A DNA stretch of 55,615 bases from an uncultured Eubacteriales bacterium. GTDB lineage: Bacteria; Bacillota; Clostridia; Christensenellales; Aristaeellaceae. The notes under the pieces are model-generated. The model saw only the letters and a program-made list of their open reading frames with translations, did no database searches and had not been told where the DNA came from. Shown here piece after piece: positions 1-9,212 of this stretch (positions are counted from its first letter, which is position 1; each line of letters opens with the position of its first letter). The position numbers were made by a program, and so were the translations under genes. The stretch covers positions 695 to 56,309 of the forward strand of contig CADCFG010000039.1 in the NCBI GenBank assembly GCA_902800625.1, in the 5' to 3' direction.

Positions 1-105
1 AACTCTTACCTCCTCGGGTGTTGGGCCGCTGTGGCAGCCACGCCATGTTGATTTTGAGCATTGGGACGGTGGTTTATTGGATCGCTGTTCCTTTGTTCGA
101 CACAT

Positions 106-147
106 ATTATAGCACTTTTGTTAGCACTGTCAAGAGGTGAGTGCTAG
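106..147 (-). promoter_or_regulatory. Sigma-A promoter with CIRCE operator of a heat-shock operon left of the window
   Basis: On the minus strand TTGACA (128-133) and TATAAT (106-111) are separated by 16 bases. Positions 121-147 form the inverted repeat TTAGCACTG, nine bases, GAGTGCTAG, which differs from the CIRCE consensus (TTAGCACTC-N9-GAGTGCTAA) by one base in each arm and covers the -35 box. CIRCE is the operator of the HrcA repressor and controls groESL and hrcA-grpE-dnaK operons in Gram-positive bacteria. A GAGGAGG ribosome binding site follows at 9-15 (minus strand), leaving about eight bases to the window edge, so the start codon lies just outside. The gene is likely groES or hrcA, but it cannot be seen. 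Confidence 0.88.
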
Positions 148-218
148 TTTTCTAAAATTTTTTTCTGTTTTTTCTGTGTGGCGACCTTAGAGTGCCATCG
201 TGCTACGACAAATGTCAG

Positions 219-797
219 CTATTTCAGCTTTTTGATCGAGAATATCGCCAACGCGATGGAAAAGACGATCCCGGCTACAGCAAGCAAGGGCACTCCGTTG
301 GGTAGAATCGGCTTGAAATCGGTGGTGCAAAGAATGCAGGATCCGATGAACAGTACCAAAGCCACCAGCGTCAGTACGGTGTACCGCAGGAAGTGGAAGA
401 TCCGGTTTAGGGGTTCCTCATAGCCGGATAGCTCGAAGCGCACCTTCGTCTTTCCCTTCACCATGCCCTCCAGAACTTCCGAAGCGAGGAGAGGGATTCT
501 GGCTGCCTTTTTTCCGGCCTTAACCAGCTCCTGACCCTTCTCAAGGAGCTCACGCGGAATGTTCATATTCTGCCGCGCGCGTGCCTTCAATTTGTCATAG
601 AGTATATCGAATATGTTCAGGTCGGGACAAAGCCGCTCGATGACGCCTTCCAGTGTGGTGAGGGAGCGGGCCAGCATTGTGAACCTGCCCGGCATGGAGA
701 CGTGGTTCTTTGCGGCCAGACTCATCACTTCCTCGAACACCTCAGTCACATTGATGTCGCTGACGCTCTTAACGTTCATATACTTTTCGATGAACAT
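219..797 (-). pseudogene. C-terminal remnant of an ABC1/UbiB-family kinase-like protein
   Basis: The 192 residues match only the C-terminal part of the ABC1/AarF/UbiB atypical kinase family: the characteristic LARSLTTLEGVIERL helix near residues 43-57 followed by DLNIFDI, a helical linker, and two transmembrane segments at about 136-185. The N-terminal helix, the nucleotide-binding and the catalytic parts (about 300 residues in intact members) are absent. An extended -10 box TGGTATAAT (minus strand, 870-880), an AAGGAG site and an ATG at 848-850 lie upstream, but that start reads a 24-codon peptide in another frame that stops at 776. This suggests that an internal deletion near 797-810 joined the true gene start to the tail out of frame. 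Intact members act in quinone or lipid homeostasis; this one should be non-functional. Confidence 0.75.
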
Positions 798-847
798 TTC
801 CGCGTCCCGCGTATTTGTTCTCTTTTCTTGGTGGGCTCTTCATGCAG

Positions 848-880
848 CATATGGCTCACTCCTTATGCCTTTATTATACC
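848..880 (-). promoter_or_regulatory. Promoter and start of the broken ubiB-like gene
   Basis: The minus strand carries TATAAT (873-878) preceded by TGG, forming an extended -10 box, then AAGGAG about 6-7 bases before an ATG (848-850). No good -35 box is visible. The reading frame opened here runs 24 codons and stops inside the ubiB-like remnant in another frame. The site is read as the surviving 5' end of that gene. Confidence 0.5.
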
Positions 881-930
881 ACATATCACCCTCTAAATGT
901 TGATTTTATTGGCTTTTCAGCACTTTTATA

Positions 931-960
931 TGACAAAATCCGAGGCTTTTGCCTCGGACT
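931..960 (-). terminator. Terminator after the yitT remnant
   Basis: TCCGAGGC (939-946) pairs with GCCTCGGA (951-958) around a four-base loop, and on the minus strand the stem is followed by TTTTGT. It lies 45 bases past the yitT remnant stop codon. A second hairpin at 977-998 (TCGTCATCC/GGATGACGA) is followed by a T-rich run only on the plus strand. Confidence 0.7.
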
Positions 961-1003
961 TTGTCGACAGTCTGTATCGTCATCCTTTCGGATGACGATT
1001 TTA

Positions 1004-2575
<1,572 letters not shown>

Positions 2576-2691
2576 CCGCAACTTACCAAGGATTCATTGC
2601 CGAAACGGCATTGAACAATACATTATAAAATAAGCGAAAACGTCCCTTTTTGCCTCCTCTCGCGGCTACCAGGCGAGAGGAGGTTTTTTCG

Positions 2692-3057
2692 ATGACGGAG
2701 AAAGAAAAAAGAACGATTCTGGACATGCGGGCGGCAGGCAAGCAGTACAAGGAAATATCAGCGGTGCTGGGCATCGAGGTCTCTGCACTGAAGGTGTTTG
2801 TACATCGGCAGAACAAGCCTGGTGTCCGGAAATGTGCTATGTGTGGGAAACGGCTGCCTGATAAAGCCAGAGAAAGCCAGCGCTTCTGTTCTGTGAAATG
2901 CAAAAACGCATGGTGGAAAAGGCATCCCAACCAGGACGGGAATGACAAGCGGGTTGGTCGCGCCTGCGCATCCTGCGGGAAACTGTTCATTTCCTATAAC
3001 CCGAATTCGAAATACTGTTCCAGAGGTTGCTATTATGCCTCAAAGCGAAAAGCATGA
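2692..3057 (+). CDS. Small helix-turn-helix protein with two zinc fingers
   Basis: This is a 121-residue protein. Residues 1-42 look like a sigma-70 region 4 type helix-turn-helix (KQYKEISAVLGIEVSALKVF). Two zinc-finger units follow: C48/C51/C66/C70 and C92/C95/C109/C113, each CxxC, 13-14 residues, then CxxxC. The ATG at 2692 is preferred over an upstream in-frame ATG because AGAGGAGG precedes it. A strong terminator follows at 3071. Similar small sigma-70-like zinc-finger proteins occur on mobile elements and in genome islands of Clostridia, which fits the disturbed surroundings here. The DNA target and function are unknown. Confidence 0.7.
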   Translation: MTEKEKRTILDMRAAGKQYKEISAVLGIEVSALKVFVHRQNKPGVRKCAMCGKRLPDKARESQRFCSVKCKNAWWKRHPNQDGNDKRVGRACASCGKLFISYNPNSKYCSRGCYYASKRKA

Positions 3058-3070
3058 GCAACAACATCCC

Positions 3071-3094
3071 AGCGGCGTAATGCCGCTTTTTTTC
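3071..3094 (+). terminator. Intrinsic terminator
   Basis: AGCGGC (3071-3076) pairs with GCCGCT (3082-3087) around GTAAT, followed by an uninterrupted run of T. It ends the HTH zinc-finger gene. Confidence 0.85.
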
Positions 3095-3130
3095 TTTGCC
3101 CGAATCCCCGCATTCCGGGGAAGGGCGGAC

Positions 3131-3247
3131 GATAAAGAAACGGCAGAATCAATAAAGAAACGAAAAATCTAATAAAGAAACGCAAGAGGCTAAAAACGGG
3201 AAAAAAGGCCAATAAGGAAACGGAACGAGGAATCCGTTTCCTTATTG
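3131..3247. repeat. 20-base-phased AATAAAGAAACG repeats ending in a perfect 15-base inverted repeat
   Basis: The motif (G/A)ATAAAGAAACG begins at 3131, 3151 and 3171, and a variant AATAAGGAAACG begins at 3211. The missing 3191 position holds a decayed copy (TAAAAACGGG). All starts fall on an exact 20-base period. The last copy forms the left arm of a perfect inverted repeat (3210-3224 with 3233-3247, eight-base loop). The 338 bases between the zinc-finger gene and the tRNA hold no other gene. The spacing suggests protein binding sites on one face of the DNA, but no function can be assigned. Confidence 0.75.
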
Positions 3248-3345
3248 ACCTCATTTTCAGTATTTGAGCCCACAAAAATGGCCTTCGAGTGCCTAATGCA
3301 GAAACGGCATCATTCAGAGAACACCGTATTTACAGAGCTTTATGG

Positions 3346-3389
3346 GCAAAAAGTAACAACGCTGATTTCGTATCAAAATCAGCGTTGTT
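3346..3389 (-). terminator. Terminator of the tRNA-Ala transcript
   Basis: AACAACGCTGATTT (3355-3368) pairs perfectly with AAATCAGCGTTGTT (3376-3389), a 14-base stem with a 7-base loop. On the minus strand the stem is followed by ACTTTTTG. It lies four bases past the encoded CCA of the tRNA. Confidence 0.85.
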
Positions 3390-3392
3390 GGG

Positions 3393-3469
3393 TGGTGGAG
3401 CATACCGGATTCGAACCGGTGACCTCTACAATGCGAATGTAGCGCGCTAGCCAACTGTGCTAATGCCCC
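3393..3469 (-). tRNA. tRNA-Ala (anticodon CGC)
   Basis: The minus strand folds as a tRNA. The acceptor stem GGGGCAT/ATGCTCC contains a G3-U70 wobble, the universal alanine identity element. The anticodon stem is CTACA/TGTAG with loop TTCGCAT (anticodon CGC, reading GCG), the T arm contains GGTTCGAATCC, the discriminator base is A, and CCA is encoded. The D stem has one A-C mismatch. A promoter lies at 3734-3762 and a terminator at 3346-3389. Two further copies of the first 23 bases occur upstream within the same transcript. Confidence 0.93.
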
Positions 3470-3701
3470 TAATTTTGCTGCCGAATTTTGTACAGTTTCG
3501 ACAAACTGTTTCGTGGGTGTTATCAGCGTCATTGGGATGTAGAAACGACGGTTCGTTCTAGCCAACTGTGCTAAAACTGTGCTAATGCCCCAAATTGTGG
3601 CTTAGATTTTTGTGCAGAATCTATAAACTGTTTCATCTGGGTTATCAGCGTCTTGGATGATAGTAAGAACTGTTCGTTCTAGCCAACTGTGCTAATGCCC
3701 C
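3447..3701 (-). repeat. Three copies of the tRNA-Ala 5' third within degenerate tandem units of about 110-122 bases
   Basis: The first 23 bases of the tRNA (GGGGCATTAGCACAGTTGGC plus TAG) occur in the tRNA itself (3447-3469) and again at 3558-3591 and 3679-3701, all on the minus strand. The 3558 copy carries an internal duplication of TTAGCACAGTT. The two extra copies continue with GAACGAAC instead of the tRNA D-stem and are joined by similar spacers (shared AAACTGTTTC and TTATCAGCGTC), so the units are tandem duplicates that diverged. They lie between the tRNA promoter and the tRNA and should be part of the primary transcript. Confidence 0.8.
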
Positions 3702-3733
3702 ATGCAGTCGATGCATCGCATCGAACAGAAGAT

Positions 3734-3762
3734 ATTATAGCATGTTTGGCTGGGAAATGCAA
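3734..3762 (-). promoter_or_regulatory. Promoter of the tRNA-Ala transcript
   Basis: On the minus strand TTGCAT (3757-3762) and TATAAT (3734-3739) are separated by 17 bases. Transcription from here would cross both partial tRNA copies and reach the tRNA. Confidence 0.75.
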
Positions 3763-3809
3763 TAGTCGGAATGTAAATTTTCGTCAGGAAGGGGATGTAC
3801 GGATACGGC

Positions 3810-3839
3810 TTGACAGGGCGTGCCAAAATGCAATAAAAT
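3810..3839 (+). promoter_or_regulatory. Promoter of the secreted repeat protein and phosphohexomutase genes
   Basis: TTGACA (3810-3815) is followed after 18 bases by TAAAAT (3834-3839). It lies 70 bases before the start at 3910 and is the only strong promoter-like pair in this gap. Confidence 0.65.
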
Positions 3840-3909
3840 AGAGTAGGGATTTTGTGGGCCGACGGGATCGGCACGCAAACCCACACGAGACACGAGGAGC
3901 ATGGAAGCG

Positions 3910-5523
3910 ATGGCGAATGCGCGGCGGTTCAAGCAACTGGCGGCCCTGATGGGGGCGCTGGCGGTTTTGTGCTGCCTGTTTGCCGGCATGGCGGAGAGCG
4001 GCGAAACGGCCAGCAGCCTGGCCATCGAATTCACGGTGCAGCCCGGCGTGATGGTGTCGCCCCAGGACGTGACCATGACCTTCGTGATCGAGAACGTCAC
4101 GGACCGACCGGTTCGCAACGTGACGCTGTCGTCGGCGGACGGCCAGCTGTCCGAGCCCATTGGCCAGATCGGCCCGGGCGAGAGCCAGACGCTGGTGCGG
4201 CCCCACGCCGTGACGGAGGAGGAGCTCTCCGCCGGGGAGATCACCTATACCGTCAGCCACGACCCGATGATCGCCGGGGAGGCGAAGATCAACTATCCGC
4301 TCAGCGCCCGGATCGCCCGGGGCGAGGCGCTGCCGGCGGTGGATTTCACCCGCCAGCTGTCCTCCGCCTTCGTGACCGCGGGCGGGCAGGTAACGGTGAC
4401 CTACCGGATCGTGAACACCGGCAACGTGGCCCTGACGGGGCTGCGTATCCGGGACGAGCTGGGAGACTTCACCGGGCGGCTGGAGCGGTTGGACGTGGGC
4501 GACAGCAAGACCTTCATCAGCCGCGTGACGCTGAACGAAGCGGCCCAATCCGCGCCGGTGCTGGAATATGCCGGGCCCTCGGGCGAAACCGTATCGAAGG
4601 CCCTGGAGGCGCTGCCCATCAGCCTGGCCGACAGCGCGCTGGACCTGTCCTTCTCCGTGGGGCACACCGTCTTTGAGGACGGCACGGCGGACGCGGTGCT
4701 GATCCTGACCAACAACGGCAACGTGGATTACACGGGCGTGACGGTGCTGGACGACGTGTATGGCGGGGTGATCGCCGACGCCCTGACGCTGCCCAGCGGC
4801 GGCGCGCCGGTGGAGGTGAGCCACACCTATCCCCTGCGGGGCGAGGGCGACTACCGCTGGCGCGTCACGGGTGTAAGCGGCGCGGGCGAGGCACTGGATT
4901 TACGCACGGAGACGCTGACGCTGTCCGGCGAAAGCGACGAGCCGCGCGTGGCCATCCGCCTGGAGGCCGTGCCCCGCACGCCCAGGATCAACCGGGCCGG
5001 ACAGGTGACTTTCGACTTCGCCATCGCCAACGACGGCAACGTGATGGCCAGGGACGCGCTGCTCTACGAGGTGAACCGGGGCGAGATCCGCCGGCTGGCC
5101 GTGGTGCCCACCGGCGCGCCTTCCGTGTGCAGCGTGGGATACGAGGTGACGGCGGACGATCAGTTCGTGTTCTGCCTGAACTACGCCGATGCCGACGGTC
5201 GCCAGCGCACCGTGTCCACCGAACCCATCGACGTGGTCATCGTCCCCGACGGCGTGAGCCCCGAGCAGGTGGGCCGCGCGGGCATGGACCTGCAGGGCGA
5301 GTCGGTGAAGCTGGGCGGCAACAGCTCCACGTTCTACATCCTGCTGATCATCGCCGGCGCGGCGCTGATCGTGATGGTCACCATACTGGCCGTGGCCTCC
5401 CTGCGGGCGCGGGGAGAGAAGCTGAAGCGCCTGGCCGCGGAAAAGCAGCGGGCGAAGGCCGAGCTGGGCCGGACCGGCTCCATCCCGGCGGTGAAGGCGC
5501 CAAAGAAAAGGAAGAAGAAATAG
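3910..5523 (+). CDS. Secreted, membrane-anchored protein with DUF11/CARDB-like beta-sandwich repeats
   Basis: This is a 537-residue exported protein. It has an N-terminal signal sequence (about residues 8-30), then three or four immunoglobulin-like repeats of roughly 100-120 residues with the pattern of DUF11/CARDB domains (VTYRIVNTGNVALTGLRI, ILTNNGNVDYTGVTV, FDFAIANDGNVMARDALL). A single transmembrane helix follows near 475-497, then a Lys/Arg-rich cytoplasmic tail. ATG 3910 is chosen over ATG 3901 because GAGGAG at 3894-3899 leaves 10 bases to the former and only one to the latter. The phosphohexomutase-like gene follows after 29 bases, so the two probably form an operon. It is probably a surface or envelope structural protein; no ligand can be inferred. 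Confidence 0.75.
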   Translation: MANARRFKQLAALMGALAVLCCLFAGMAESGETASSLAIEFTVQPGVMVSPQDVTMTFVIENVTDRPVRNVTLSSADGQLSEPIGQIGPGESQTLVRPHAVTEEELSAGEITYTVSHDPMIAGEAKINYPLSARIARGEALPAVDFTRQLSSAFVTAGGQVTVTYRIVNTGNVALTGLRIRDELGDFTGRLERLDVGDSKTFISRVTLNEAAQSAPVLEYAGPSGETVSKALEALPISLADSALDLSFSVGHTVFEDGTADAVLILTNNGNVDYTGVTVLDDVYGGVIADALTLPSGGAPVEVSHTYPLRGEGDYRWRVTGVSGAGEALDLRTETLTLSGESDEPRVAIRLEAVPRTPRINRAGQVTFDFAIANDGNVMARDALLYEVNRGEIRRLAVVPTGAPSVCSVGYEVTADDQFVFCLNYADADGRQRTVSTEPIDVVIVPDGVSPEQVGRAGMDLQGESVKLGGNSSTFYILLIIAGAALIVMVTILAVASLRARGEKLKRLAAEKQRAKAELGRTGSIPAVKAPKKRKKK

Positions 5524-5552
5524 CTCGATTTTATTTCAGAAAGGATGGACTT

Positions 5553-7037
5553 ATGGATACCGACGGTAACCGGTGGCTCAAATTCAGGAGCGGCTCGGAG
5601 ATTCGAGGGCCGCAGGAGGCGCTGACAGACGATTTTGCCCAGAGGCTGGGCTATGTCTTTTCGCTGTGGCTGGCTGAGAACCTGGGCAAGGACCCGAAGG
5701 CCCTGGTGCTGGCCGTGGGCCGGGACGAGCGCCCCTCGGGCAAACGTCTGCTCGCCGCGCTCAGCAAAGGTATGCTCGCCGCGGGCTGCGATGTGCAGGA
5801 CTGTGGCCAGTGCGCCGCGCCGGCGCTGTTCATGGCTGCCCAGGGCGACGCGGACGGCGCGGTGATGGTCACTGCCACCCCTGCCAACGCGGCGTTGAAC
5901 GGCTTTAAGCTCATGACCGGCAAGGGCGGCCCGGACAGCGCGGACGTGAAGGACATGCTCAGGCGCGCCCAGGATGCGGAGGTGCCCGAACGGCTGGCCG
6001 TAGGGCCGGACGCCGCTTCCCGTCGCTACTACGAACACCTGCGCCGGGTGGCCGCGAAATACCTGGAGGACGACGCCCTGAAGCCCCTGCTGGGCCTGCG
6101 GGTGATCGTGGACGCGCGCGGCGCCGTCGGCGCCGAGTACGCCCGGTTCCTGGAGGCGTTGGGCGTGGAGACCGAGGGCAGCCTGACTGCCCCCTCCCCC
6201 GCCGTCGCCGACCCAGAGTCTCCCGAGACGCTGGCCGCGCTGGCCGACGCCGTTGCGGAAAAGCGCGCCGACCTGGGCGTGGCCTTCACCGCCGACGGCA
6301 CCCGAGCCTTCTTCGTGGACCGGGACGGCCGGCCCATCGCCCAGAACCGGCTGATCGCGCTGGTGGCAGCCATTCTGCTGGACACCGCGCCAGGGCTGAC
6401 CTTCATCACCGACAGCGTGACCTCCTCCGCCCTGTCGGCATTCATCGCGGAGTGGGGCGGCATCCACTACCGCTTCAAGCGGGGCTATCGCAGCGTGATC
6501 GAAGAGGCTGTCCGCTTGAACGCCGAGGGCATCGACTGCCCCATCGCCATGGAGACCAGCGGCCACGCCGCCTTCCGGGAAAACGGCTTTATGGACGACG
6601 GGCTGTACCTGGCCACGCGGCTGATCTGCGAGGCGCTGAACCGCAAGCGGGAGGGACACGACCTGTCCGAACTGATCGACGGCCTGCAGGAGCCGGTGGA
6701 GAGCGCGGAGCTGCGCCTGCCGGTGCTGCCCTACGAGGACTGGGACCCGGAGGAAGAGGTGCAGGCCATCGTGGAGGGCATCCTCTCCCACACCCTCACC
6801 CACCCCGAATGGCAGATGGCCCCGGACAACCGGGAAGGCGTGCGCATCACCTTCAACCTGGACGGCGGCGTGAACAACGCCTGGTTCCAACTGCGCATGT
6901 CCGTGCACGATCCGGTGATGGTGCTGAACGCCGAGAGCGCCATCCCCGGCGGTGTCAAGCGCATCCTGAACGCGCTGTACGATCTGATCCGTGACACGGA
7001 ATACGTGGATCTCAGGCTGTTGAAAGAGGCGCTGTGA
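5553..7037 (+). CDS. Phosphohexomutase-family protein with altered catalytic loops
   Basis: This 494-residue protein has the full length and fold of the alpha-D-phosphohexomutase family (phosphoglucomutase/phosphomannomutase). The sugar-binding loop is intact (ETSGH, 334-338, followed by a conserved FRENGFMDDGLYLA segment). The phosphoserine loop, normally TASH plus two residues, reads TATPAN (107-112), so Thr replaces Ser and Pro replaces His. The metal loop, normally DxDxDR, reads TADGTR (246-251) and keeps one of three Asp. This argues against ordinary mutase chemistry. It may be a pseudoenzyme, regulator or altered phosphotransferase. The AGAAAGGA site precedes ATG 5553. It is probably co-transcribed with the secreted protein upstream and ends in a terminator. 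Confidence 0.8.
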   Translation: MDTDGNRWLKFRSGSEIRGPQEALTDDFAQRLGYVFSLWLAENLGKDPKALVLAVGRDERPSGKRLLAALSKGMLAAGCDVQDCGQCAAPALFMAAQGDADGAVMVTATPANAALNGFKLMTGKGGPDSADVKDMLRRAQDAEVPERLAVGPDAASRRYYEHLRRVAAKYLEDDALKPLLGLRVIVDARGAVGAEYARFLEALGVETEGSLTAPSPAVADPESPETLAALADAVAEKRADLGVAFTADGTRAFFVDRDGRPIAQNRLIALVAAILLDTAPGLTFITDSVTSSALSAFIAEWGGIHYRFKRGYRSVIEEAVRLNAEGIDCPIAMETSGHAAFRENGFMDDGLYLATRLICEALNRKREGHDLSELIDGLQEPVESAELRLPVLPYEDWDPEEEVQAIVEGILSHTLTHPEWQMAPDNREGVRITFNLDGGVNNAWFQLRMSVHDPVMVLNAESAIPGGVKRILNALYDLIRDTEYVDLRLLKEAL

Positions 7038-7043
7038 GGAGGA

Positions 7044-7076
7044 AAACGGTTTCCCCACAAAGGGAAGCCGTTTTTA
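7044..7076 (+). terminator. Terminator after the phosphohexomutase-like gene
   Basis: AAAACGGTTTCCC pairs with GGGAAGCCGTTTTT around CACAAA with one G-T pair, and the stem ends in a T run. Confidence 0.8.
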
Positions 7077-7099
7077 TGCACAAATCCGCCTTTTGCCCC

Positions 7100-7129
7100 T
7101 TGTCCCGGGCGTTAAGTTTATGCTATAAT
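7100..7129 (+). promoter_or_regulatory. Promoter of the transketolase gene
   Basis: TTGTCC (7100-7105) and TATAAT (7124-7129) are 18 bases apart, about 72 bases before the start codon at 7201. Confidence 0.7.
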
Positions 7130-7200
7130 AGAAATTGGAAGCAGACGCGCTTCCGACGCGATACTGTATCGAATATTATTATAGACAGGAGTGCATTCCA

Positions 7201-9149
7201 ATGAGCAAAGAAAACCTGGTCGTCAACGCGATCCGCATCCTGGCCGCAGAGGGCGTTCAGAAGGCGAAGTCCGGCCATCCCGGCATGCCCATGGGCGCGG
7301 CCCCCGCTGCCTACGCCATCTGGGGCAAGGAGATGAAGCACAACCCCGCCGACCCCAAGTGGCCCAACCGCGACCGCTTCGTGCTGTCCTCCGGCCACGG
7401 CTCCATGCTGATGTACAGCCTGCTGCACCTGTTCGGCTACGGCCTGACCATTGAGGACCTGAAGCAGTTCCGTCAGTTCGGCAGCCTGACGCCTGGCCAT
7501 CCCGAGTACGGCCACACCCGCGGCGTGGAGACCACCACCGGCCCCCTGGGCCAGGGCATCGCCAACGCCGTCGGCATGGCCATGGCGGAGAAGCACCTGG
7601 CGGCGAAGTTCAACCGCGAGGGCTACAACGTGGTGGACCACTATACCTACTGCATCCTGGGCGACGGCTGCATGATGGAGGGCATCAGCCACGAGGCGTG
7701 CTCCCTGGCGGGCACCCTGGGCCTGAACAAACTGATCGCCGTGTACGACGACAACGAGATCTCCATCGAGGGCAACACCGACATCGCCTTCCGCGAGGAC
7801 GTGCCCGCCCGGTTCCGCGCCTATGGCTGGAACGTGATCGACGTGAAGGAGGGCAACTGCTACAAGCAGGTGGACGCCGCGCTGAAGCTGGCGAAGAAGT
7901 CCGACAAGCCCACCCTGGTGGTCACCCACACCGCCATCGGCTATGGCTCCCCCAAGCAGGGCATGAGCTCCGCCCACGGCGAGCCCCTCGGCGAGGAGAA
8001 CATCGCCATCACCAAGAAGAACCTGAATTGGCCCTGCGAGGAACCCTTCGGCGTGCCGGAGGAGGTCTACGAGTGCACGGCCAAGACCATCGAGAAGGGC
8101 AAGAAGGCCCAGGCCGAGTGGGAGAAACTGTTTGCGGAGTATTCCGAGAAGTTCCCCGAGCTGCGGGCCGAGTGGGACGTGTGGTTCAGCGATGAGCTGC
8201 CCGTCGACCTGACCAAGGACGAGGAGCTGTTCGCCTTCGAGGGCAAGGCCGCCACCCGCAATTCCAGCGGCGTGACCCTGAACCGCCTGGCCGAGCGCAT
8301 CCCCAACCTGTTCGGCGGCTCCGCCGACCTGGCGCCCAGCAACAAGAGCAACATGAAGGGCAAGGGCGACTTCTCCGCCGAGACCCCGGACGGCCAGAAC
8401 ATCCACTTCGGCGTGCGCGAGCATGCCATGGCCGCCATCTGCAACGGCATCAAGCTCCACGGCGGCCTGCGGCCCTACTGCGCCACCTTCTTCGTGTTCA
8501 GCGATTACATGAAGAACGCCATGCGCATGCCTACATCCTCACCCACGACTCCATCGGCGTCGGCGAGGACGGCCCCACCCACCAGCCCATCGAGCAGCTG
8601 GCCGGCCTGCGCGCCGTGCCCGGCATGATCGTGTACCGTCCTGCGGACAGCAAGGAAGTGGCGGCGGGCTGGATCGCGGCCATGACCGAGAAGCACCCCG
8701 TATGCCTGGTGCTGACCCGCCAGGATCTGCCCCTGTACGACAAGAGCGGTCTGGACGCGTTGAAGGGCGGCTACATCCTCTCCGACAGCGAGAAGGCCAC
8801 CCCCGACGTGCTGCTGATGGCGTCCGGCTCCGAAGTGGAGCCCTGCGTTGAGGCGCAGGCGCTTCTGAAGGCGGAGGGCATCGACGCCCGCGTCATCTCC
8901 ATGCCGTCCTTTGAGCTGTTCGACCAGCAGAGCGACGAGTACAAGGAGAGCGTAATGCCCAAGGCCGTGCGCGCCCGCGTGGCCGTGGAGGCCGCCGCCA
9001 CCTTCGGCTGGCACAAGTATGTGGGCCTGGACGGCGCGGTGGTCGGCCTGGACCACTTCGGCGCCTCCGCTCCCTACAAGTTCCTGTTCAAGGAGTACGG
9101 CTTCACCGGCGAGAACGTGGCCGCGACCGCCAAAAAGGTCCTCGGCTAA
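7201..9149 (+). pseudogene. tkt: Transketolase, interrupted by a short frame-shifting deletion
   Basis: Transketolase is the thiamine-diphosphate enzyme that moves two-carbon units in the pentose phosphate pathway. Residues 1-440 (frame from ATG 7201, GACAGGAG upstream) contain the pyrophosphate domain with GDGCMMEG and the start of the pyrimidine domain with the catalytic Glu in VREHAM. At 8527-8531 the text jumps from NAMRM directly to AYILTHDSIGVGEDGPTHQP, which continues in another frame to 9149. Compared with the family, about eight codons plus one base (roughly 25 bases) are missing. The first frame runs on to a premature stop at 8628. Both halves are otherwise perfectly conserved, so this is either a very recent mutation or a sequence error. 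It is the only transketolase in view. Confidence 0.85.
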
Positions 9150-9166
9150 ACCGAACGACACGACAA

Positions 9167-9204
9167 CGCCCCGCGTCCAAATGGATGCGGGGCGCTTTCA
9201 TTTG
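9167..9204 (+). terminator. Terminator after transketolase
   Basis: CGCCCCGC with GTCC (9167-9178) pairs with GGAT plus GCGGGGCG (9183-9194); CTTTCATTTG follows. Confidence 0.75.
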
Positions 9205-9212
9205 AACGGGTT

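Noticed and set aside
2692..3057. Zinc-finger protein as a transposase or recombinase fragment
   Set aside because: It is complete, with its own ribosome binding site and terminator, and shows no recombinase catalytic motif.
3131..3247. CRISPR-like array
   Set aside because: The units are 12 bases with 8-base fillers, far too short for repeats and spacers, and no cas genes are present.
8500..8640. Programmed frameshift in transketolase
   Set aside because: There is no slippery sequence or following stem-loop at the break, and conserved residues are missing, which a frameshift alone would not cause.
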